Of a DNA stretch of 11,949 nucleotides, positions 6,652-11,949 are shown piece after piece. A program made the translations under genes and the position numbers. The stretch covers positions 1 to 11,949 of the forward strand of contig CANQMJ010000070.1 in the NCBI GenBank assembly GCA_947624945.1. Reading direction: 5' to 3'. Source of the DNA: an uncultured Clostridia bacterium (GTDB lineage Bacteria > Bacillota > Clostridia > Oscillospirales > CAG-272). Each line of letters opens with the position of its first letter. Position 1 is the first letter of the stretch. Under the pieces are notes generated by a model. It was not told the origin of the DNA. It ran no database searches and was given only the letters and a program-made list of their open reading frames with translations.

Positions 6652-8079
6652 ATGAGAGTTTTATACGCGGGATCGGAAGCAGTGCCGTTCGCGGCTACAG
6701 GCGGGCTTGGAGACGTACTCGGTTCGCTGCCGGCGGCTGTCAAGGCGTCGTATCCGGATTCTGATATCAGAGTGGTAATACCGCTTTACGGCACAGTGCC
6801 GCAGTCGATGCGCGAGCAGATGAAGCTCGTTTACGAGACTCGGGTGAGGCTCGCATGGCGTGAACAGTACTGCGGCATATATCAGACAGAGCATAACGGA
6901 GTGATATTCTATCTTATTGATAACGAATATTATTTCAAGCGTCCGACGCTGTACGGAAGCTATGACGACGGCGAGCGCTTCGCCTATTTCGGACGCGCGA
7001 TACTCGATCTTATGTCATGCCTCGATTTCTTCCCCGACGTGCTGCACTGCAACGACTGGCAGACGGCGTCGGCTATACTGTATCTCCGCACGATGTACAC
7101 GGGCGACGAGCGCTACCGCGCGGTCAAAACCGTTTACACTATACACAACATCGAGTATCAGGGCGTGTTCGGCACTGAGACTCTCGGCGATTTGTTCGGG
7201 CTTTCACCGAACATCCGCGGAGTCGTCGAATATGACGGCGATATCAACCTTACAAAGGGCGCCATCGTATGCGCAGACGCGGTCACAACCGTTTCACCGA
7301 AGTATGCGGAGGAGATAGGGACGGAGTTTTACTCGCACGGGCTTTACCATGTTTTGAGACTCTACAAGGATAAGCTGTCGGGTATCATCAACGGCATCGA
7401 CACAAATCTCTACGATCCCGAGACAGACCCCGTCATCGCGAAGAATTATTCCGCGAAGGCTTATTCCGGCAAGCGCGAGTGCAAGGCGGCGCTCCAGGCG
7501 GAGCTCGGGTTGCCGGTCGCACCCGATGTGCCGATGGTGGCGATGATAACGCGTCTTGTAAGACACAAGGGACTCGATCTCGTGCGCCGCGTCATAGAGG
7601 AATATCTCTACGACAATGTGCAGTTTGTTCTGCTCGGCACGGGAGAGGCGGAATATGAGAATTACTTCGCATATCTTGCGCGCAAGTATCCCGACAAGGT
7701 GTCAACGCTCCTGCAATTCAATAAGGATCTCTCCCGCCGCATTTACGCGGGCGCAGATCTCTTCCTGATGCCGTCGCAGAGCGAGCCGTGCGGGTTGTCG
7801 CAGATGATTGCGTCCCGTTACGGTGCTGTGCCGATAGTGCGTGAGACGGGCGGTCTCTACGATACGATCAAGCCGTACAACGAGTACACGAACGAAGGCA
7901 ACGGCTTCACATTCACGAATTATAACGCGCACGATATGCTTTACACGATGCGCTACGCCACGAGCATTTATCGCGATAAGAAGCGCTGGGTATCACTCAT
8001 GCGCCGCGCGATGAAGTGCGATTTCTCGTGGTCGCGTTCGGCGGCAGGGTATATGGCGCTTTATGAGAAAATCAGGTAA
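6652..8079 (+). CDS. glgA: Glycogen synthase (ADP-glucose type)
   Basis: Transfers glucose from ADP-glucose to the non-reducing end of an alpha-1,4 glucan (GT5, GT-B fold, cytoplasmic). The protein has 475 residues, typical for GlgA. The N-terminal Rossmann domain shows TGGLGDVLGSLP (16-27), HCNDW (132-136) and TIHN with H165. The C-terminal domain shows TRLVRHKGLDL with R301 and K306, PSQSEPCGLSQ with E378, and RETGGLYDTI. R301, K306 and E378 match R300, K305 and E377 of the E. coli enzyme. The lysine of the usual KTGGL motif (K15 in E. coli) is alanine here (A15, in AATGGLGD). The SD is strong (AGGAGG, 6638-6643, eight bases from the ATG). It lies between glgD and glgP in the same transcription unit, which gives a direct route from ADP-glucose to polymer. 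Confidence 0.97.
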   Translation: MRVLYAGSEAVPFAATGGLGDVLGSLPAAVKASYPDSDIRVVIPLYGTVPQSMREQMKLVYETRVRLAWREQYCGIYQTEHNGVIFYLIDNEYYFKRPTLYGSYDDGERFAYFGRAILDLMSCLDFFPDVLHCNDWQTASAILYLRTMYTGDERYRAVKTVYTIHNIEYQGVFGTETLGDLFGLSPNIRGVVEYDGDINLTKGAIVCADAVTTVSPKYAEEIGTEFYSHGLYHVLRLYKDKLSGIINGIDTNLYDPETDPVIAKNYSAKAYSGKRECKAALQAELGLPVAPDVPMVAMITRLVRHKGLDLVRRVIEEYLYDNVQFVLLGTGEAEYENYFAYLARKYPDKVSTLLQFNKDLSRRIYAGADLFLMPSQSEPCGLSQMIASRYGAVPIVRETGGLYDTIKPYNEYTNEGNGFTFTNYNAHDMLYTMRYATSIYRDKKRWVSLMRRAMKCDFSWSRSAAGYMALYEKIR

Positions 8080-8112
8080 AGGAAAAAGATACACACAAAG
8101 GAAATCGGTTTT

Positions 8113-10539
8113 ATGAGAACAGATGCAAACGAAAAGCTGATCCGCGAGGAACTTGAGCGTAAGCTGTCGCAGTATTTCAATACGACGGTCGAAAATGCAA
8201 CGAAGGATCAGATCTACAAGGCGACGGTCATGACGGTCAAGGATAAGCTGACCTCCATGCGCGCGGATTATAAGAAGGACATCAAAAAGGTCCGCGGCAA
8301 GCGCATAGTTTACCTGTGCATGGAATTTCTGCTCGGTCGTCAGCTCAAAAACAATCTTTGCAACCTCGGACTTGACAAGGCATACACGAATGTTTTGAAA
8401 GACATCGGCGTGTCGATCGACGAGCTCTATGAGCTCGAGCCCGATCCGTCGCTCGGAAACGGCGGTCTCGGCAGACTTGCCGCATGCTTCATGGATTCGC
8501 TGTCGTCTCTCGGTTACTGCGCGAACGGCTATTCGCTTTGCTATGAATACGGTCTTTTTAAGCAGAAGATCGTTGAGGGACAGCAGATCGAGCTGCCCGA
8601 CGTCTGGCTGCCGGGCGGCGAGTGCTGGCTCGTGCCGCGCACGGACAAATATATAACGGTCAAATTCGACGGTCACGTCAACGAGACGTGGCATGACGGC
8701 AAGTGCGACTCTGTGCTCGAGAACTACACGGAAGTGCAGGCGGTGCCGTACGACCTCATGATATCGGGAGCCGACAGCAAGGCTGTCAATACGCTTCGTC
8801 TGTGGCGCGCACGCGGCATGAATCAGACGTTCAACATGAATCTGTTCTCGCAGGGCGATTATATCCGCGCGATGCAGCAGAACACGAACGCGGAGATAAT
8901 CACGAAGGTGCTTTATCCGTCCGACGAGCACACCGAGGGCAAACTGCTCCGACTGACGCAGCAGTATTTCCTCGTGTCCGCGTCGCTTCAGTCCGTGTTC
9001 CTTGATCATCTGTCGATGTACGGCACGCTTGCGAACTTCGCCGACAAGGTCGCTATCCATATCAATGATACGCACCCGGCTCTCGTTGTGCCCGAGCTGA
9101 TGCGCATACTCATGGATACGTATTCGTATTCGTGGGAGGACGCGTGGAACGTCGTTACAAAGACGATTTCGTACACGAACCATACAGTCATGCCGGAAGC
9201 GCTCGAAACGTGGAGCGAAGAGCTGTTCCGCATAAAGCTGCCGAGAATTCACACTATCGTATGCGAGATAAACCGCCGCTTCTGCGCGGACCTTTGGGAC
9301 GCATATCCGGGCGACTGGGGGCGCATTTCCCGCATGAGCATCGTCGGCTACGGACAGGTCAGAATGGCGAACCTCTCCGTCGTGGCATCGCATAAGGTCA
9401 ACGGCGTTTCGGCGCTCCATTCGCAGATATTGAAGGACACGATCTTCCACGATTACTATAAGTACACGCCCGACAAGTTCACGAACGTGACAAACGGTAT
9501 CGCGCACAGACGTTGGCTCTGCTATTCGAATCCGGACCTTGCGGCGCTGCTCGATGAGAAGATAGGCACGGATTACAGAAAAAATTCGCTCGCGCTCAAT
9601 GATTTTGCCGATTTTGCGGAGCAGAGCGAAGTTCATCGCCGCCTTGAGAAGATCAAGCAGGACAACAAGAAGCGCTTCGCGAAGTATTATCACAACCTGA
9701 CGGGCGATGCACTCGATACGGAAAGCATATTCGACATCCAGGCAAAGCGCATACACGAATACAAGCGTCAGCTTCTTAACGTACTCAAGGTTATCACGTA
9801 TTATAACGAGCTCAAAGAGAATCCGAACTCGTCGCTGCCGCCTCAGACGTTCATTTTTGCCGGTAAAGCGGCGCCCGGGTACTATGTGGCGAAGAACTTC
9901 ATCGACCTCATCTGGAACATCAGCGCCGATATCGAGTCAGATAAGCGCCTGCGCGACCGTATGAGAGTCGTGTTCCTCGAGGACTACAAGGTATCCGCCG
10001 CTGAAATTCTCATGCCGGCGTCCGATATAAGCGAACAGATCTCGCTCGCGGGCAAGGAAGCGAGCGGCACCGGTTGCATGAAGTTCATGATAAACGGCGC
10101 GCTCACCGTCGGTACGCTCGACGGCGCGAACGTCGAGATGGCCCAAGCGGTTGGCGAAGATAACATCTATATCTTCGGTCTGCACACGTCGGAGGTCGAC
10201 GAGCTTTGGTGCAACGGCTATGAGTCGATAAAGTATTATCATGCAAACGATAAGCTCCGCGCCGCAGTCGACAGACTGTCGGCAGGCTTCAACGGCAAGT
10301 CGTTCTCCAACATCATGCAGTATCTGCTGCTCGGTCACGGAGTTGCTGACCCGTATATGTGCCTCGCAGATTACGACTCCTATATGGCGGCGTATGAGCG
10401 CGCTCTTGCGGACTATGCGAACAAGGACGAGTGGTACAAGAAATCGGTGTATAACATTGCCGGCGCAGGCTATTTCTCCGCTGACCGCAGCATAAAGGAA
10501 TACGCCGACAGCATCTGGAACATGAAGAGCATCTATTGA
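8113..10539 (+). CDS. glgP: Glycogen/alpha-glucan phosphorylase
   Basis: PLP-dependent GT35 enzyme that removes glucose from non-reducing chain ends with phosphate, releasing glucose-1-phosphate (cytoplasmic). The protein has 808 residues, within the family range. Motifs in order: EPDPSLGNGGLGRLAACFMDS in the N-terminal domain, HINDTHP (316-322), VTNGIAHRRWL (459-469), AKRIHEYKRQ (544-553), and the PLP site in EASGTGCMKF with the Schiff-base lysine at 657, followed by NGALTVGTLDGANVEM. The residue two before the lysine is Cys (655) where the familiar sequence has Asn (GTGNMK). An SD (AAAGGA, 8097-8102) lies ten bases before the ATG, and glgA ends only 33 bases upstream, so the two are co-transcribed. 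Its glucose-1-phosphate product is the substrate of GlgC, so synthesis and breakdown are encoded together. MalP-type substrate preference cannot be excluded from sequence, but the context favours glycogen. Confidence 0.96.
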   Translation: MRTDANEKLIREELERKLSQYFNTTVENATKDQIYKATVMTVKDKLTSMRADYKKDIKKVRGKRIVYLCMEFLLGRQLKNNLCNLGLDKAYTNVLKDIGVSIDELYELEPDPSLGNGGLGRLAACFMDSLSSLGYCANGYSLCYEYGLFKQKIVEGQQIELPDVWLPGGECWLVPRTDKYITVKFDGHVNETWHDGKCDSVLENYTEVQAVPYDLMISGADSKAVNTLRLWRARGMNQTFNMNLFSQGDYIRAMQQNTNAEIITKVLYPSDEHTEGKLLRLTQQYFLVSASLQSVFLDHLSMYGTLANFADKVAIHINDTHPALVVPELMRILMDTYSYSWEDAWNVVTKTISYTNHTVMPEALETWSEELFRIKLPRIHTIVCEINRRFCADLWDAYPGDWGRISRMSIVGYGQVRMANLSVVASHKVNGVSALHSQILKDTIFHDYYKYTPDKFTNVTNGIAHRRWLCYSNPDLAALLDEKIGTDYRKNSLALNDFADFAEQSEVHRRLEKIKQDNKKRFAKYYHNLTGDALDTESIFDIQAKRIHEYKRQLLNVLKVITYYNELKENPNSSLPPQTFIFAGKAAPGYYVAKNFIDLIWNISADIESDKRLRDRMRVVFLEDYKVSAAEILMPASDISEQISLAGKEASGTGCMKFMINGALTVGTLDGANVEMAQAVGEDNIYIFGLHTSEVDELWCNGYESIKYYHANDKLRAAVDRLSAGFNGKSFSNIMQYLLLGHGVADPYMCLADYDSYMAAYERALADYANKDEWYKKSVYNIAGAGYFSADRSIKEYADSIWNMKSIY

Positions 10540-10601
10540 TCCGCGTCGTTGCAAACAGCCGCATACAATAGAGAACAATTTAACTGACAAGCTGACGAAA
10601 C

Positions 10602-10634
10602 GAGGGGATAGCGGGGACGCGAAAGCGTCCCCGC
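10602..10634 (+). promoter_or_regulatory. SD-like GAGGGG plus perfect GNRA-capped hairpin before the GH13 gene
   Basis: GAGGGG (10602-10607) is followed after three bases by a perfect 10-bp inverted repeat, GCGGGGACGC (10611-10620) and GCGTCCCCGC (10625-10634), closed by a GAAA tetraloop. The downstream ATG is seven bases beyond it. There is no U tract, so it does not look like an intrinsic terminator. If folded, it would leave about 10 unpaired bases between the SD-like sequence and the ATG. It could instead be an RNA-stabilising or processing element, or a copy of a dispersed repeat. The structure is seen directly; the role is inference. Confidence 0.6.
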
Positions 10635-10641
10635 ACAAAAG

Positions 10642-11949
10642 ATGAGCGAATACATTGTAGTCCCGCCATATCACCGGCCTACGCTTGAACGGTACATCGT
10701 AGGCGACAACGGCGGGCTGACATACACCGATCACGGCGCATTTGACAGGAGTTTGACCGTGCGCTATGAGCTGCGTCTGCCGCGCGCAGTTATGCCGAGA
10801 AACGCGGTAATGTACATTTGGCACGAGTCTGGCGGGGACTCAAAAAGGTTTGAAATGGCACGCGAGCGCCTCGAGCGCGACGCGGACCTTTTTGCTGTCA
10901 CGATCTCGATGGCGGAGCTGGCGGATTCATTCTCGATGAGAACGGGACTGTTCTATTACGCCTTCGATTTCGATTCGCGTTACGGACTGCGTTATATAAG
11001 ACAGTCGCGTATCGGACTACCGGAGCTTCGCGGCGACGACTTCTCGGACGGCGCGTTTGCGCTGACCGTATACGAGCGCAAATATCCCGCGCCCGAGTCG
11101 TGGTACGGAGGCATCATATATCACATATTCGTCGACAGATTCAAATCGTCGGGCAAGTGCGAGCCGAAGCCGTATGCGAAGATGGAACCCGACTGGTACG
11201 GGGGGATTAAGGAATTTCCCGCGTATCCGGGCGCGCCTCTCGCAAACGAGTCTTTCTTCGGCGGCGACTTGTACGGCATACGCGACAAGCTCGACTACAT
11301 CAAGTCGCTCGGCGTGACGTGCATATATTTGTCGCCCGTTTTTGACGCACATTCGAATCATAAATACGATACGGGCAACTATGAACACATCGATTCCATG
11401 TTCGGCGGCAAGCGCGCGCTTGACAGGCTTATCGTCGCGGCGAAAAAGCTCGGCATACGCGTGATACTCGACGGCGTGTTCAATCACACCGGCGACGACA
11501 GCAAATATTTCAACAAATACGGTCATTACACAGGGCCCGGCGCGTATAACTCCGACAAATCGAAATATTACAAGTGGTACAAATTCTTCGACTATCCTGA
11601 CGATTATGAATCGTGGTGGGGGATTAAGATTTTGCCGCGAGTCAACAGCAGCGACGAGTCGTACATTGAGTATATCTCCGGCAAGGACGGCATAATCGAC
11701 AAGTACACGTCGGCGGGGGTCGCAGGCTGGCGTCTCGACGTCGTCGACGAGCTGTCGGACGAATTTGTAGAGAGGCTGGCGCAGAGAGCGCACGAGTCGG
11801 CGAAGGACGATGTCCCGCTCGTCATAGGTGAGGTGTGGGAGGACGCGTCATGCAAGATAGCGTACGGGCATCGCAGACGCTATTTCCTCGGCGACCAGCT
11901 CGACTCGGTCATGAACTACCCGATGCGGGCGGCGATAATCAACTTCGTC
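10642..11949 (+). CDS. GH13 alpha-glucan hydrolase (neopullulanase/amylopullulanase-like), 3' end outside window
   Basis: The frame is open from ATG 10642 to the last base, 436 residues, with no stop. No signal peptide is visible, so it should act in the cytoplasm on dextrins. Residues 1-145 look like an N-terminal beta-rich module. The barrel begins near 153 (SWYGGIIYHIFVDRF) and carries FFGGDLYGIRDKLDYIKSLG (205-224), SPVFDAHSNHKYDTGNY (231-247), region I DGVFNH (277-282), region V LPRVN (331-335), region II GWRLDVVDE with nucleophile D366 and region III GEVWED with acid E397. The conserved SVMNYP follows at 422-427. Region IV with the last catalytic Asp is beyond the edge. Region V and MNYP resemble neopullulanase, cyclomaltodextrinase and amylopullulanase enzymes; the exact specificity cannot be read here. 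In-frame stops at 10585 and 10609 exclude a longer N-terminus. No SD directly precedes the ATG; a hairpin lies in between. Following glgP, it probably clears limit dextrins. Confidence 0.9.
   Translation, partial: MSEYIVVPPYHRPTLERYIVGDNGGLTYTDHGAFDRSLTVRYELRLPRAVMPRNAVMYIWHESGGDSKRFEMARERLERDADLFAVTISMAELADSFSMRTGLFYYAFDFDSRYGLRYIRQSRIGLPELRGDDFSDGAFALTVYERKYPAPESWYGGIIYHIFVDRFKSSGKCEPKPYAKMEPDWYGGIKEFPAYPGAPLANESFFGGDLYGIRDKLDYIKSLGVTCIYLSPVFDAHSNHKYDTGNYEHIDSMFGGKRALDRLIVAAKKLGIRVILDGVFNHTGDDSKYFNKYGHYTGPGAYNSDKSKYYKWYKFFDYPDDYESWWGIKILPRVNSSDESYIEYISGKDGIIDKYTSAGVAGWRLDVVDELSDEFVERLAQRAHESAKDDVPLVIGEVWEDASCKIAYGHRRRYFLGDQLDSVMNYPMRAAIINFV

Noticed and set aside
7993..9756. 587-codon open frame on the - strand opposite glgP
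   Set aside because: Lies over a motif-complete GT35 gene; its translation is rich in Arg, Val and His with no recognisable domain. It stays open because the sense strand rarely uses TTA, CTA and TCA in the matching register.
10549..10569. Possible promoter TTGCAA...TACAAT before the GH13 gene
   Set aside because: Spacer is only 9 bases; the alternative TTGATC gives 22. Neither suits a SigA-type promoter.
10611..10634. Hairpin before the GH13 gene read as an intrinsic terminator
   Set aside because: Followed by ACAAAAG and a start codon, with no U tract on either strand; kept as a structured leader element instead.

Overview
The window is an ordinary but nearly complete bacterial glycogen metabolism cluster. 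All genes lie on the + strand. It is preceded by the 3' part of a leucyl-tRNA synthetase gene. The paired glgC and glgD genes, the order glgB-glgC-glgD-glgA-glgP (the order known from Bacillus), the purine-rich Shine-Dalgarno (SD) sequences and the SigA-type promoters point to Bacillota. The fairly GC-rich coding sequence with many AUA isoleucine codons and the wording of several enzyme motifs suggest a clostridial, possibly gut-associated, lineage. The finer placement is inference.

Layout: (1) 1-1942, leuS, 5' end missing, followed by a GC-rich stem-loop terminator at 1953-1974. (2) A 205-base gap with a clear promoter (TTGATA, 17-base spacer, TATAAT) and a 5' leader of about 69 bases. (3) glgB (2148-4052) and, 58 bases later, glgC (4111-5304). 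(4) A 162-base gap with a perfect-consensus promoter (TTGACA, 17 bases, TATAAT). (5) glgD (5467-6600), glgA (6652-8079) and glgP (8113-10539), with gaps of 51 and 33 bases. (6) A 102-base gap ending in a perfect 10-bp stem with a GAAA loop, placed between an SD-like sequence and the next start codon. (7) A GH13 alpha-glucan hydrolase (10642 to the window end), truncated by the window edge before its last conserved region. No gene-free stretch exceeds 300 bases, and I saw no tRNA, rRNA, mobile element or CRISPR array.

How the genes work together: GlgC, probably with its catalytically degenerate partner GlgD, makes ADP-glucose from ATP and glucose-1-phosphate. GlgA adds the glucose to alpha-1,4 chains, and GlgB introduces alpha-1,6 branches. 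GlgP removes chain-end glucose as glucose-1-phosphate. The GH13 enzyme probably hydrolyses the short or branched dextrins that GlgP leaves. Synthesis and breakdown are thus co-encoded, with two promoters that could set glgBC and glgDAP-GH13 separately.

I did not find a convincing undescribed system. The points most worth a second look are the hairpin spacer before the GH13 gene, the mini-ORF and hairpin at the glgB start, the separate promoter that splits glgC from glgD, and unusual residues in the GlgA and GlgP active-site motifs.
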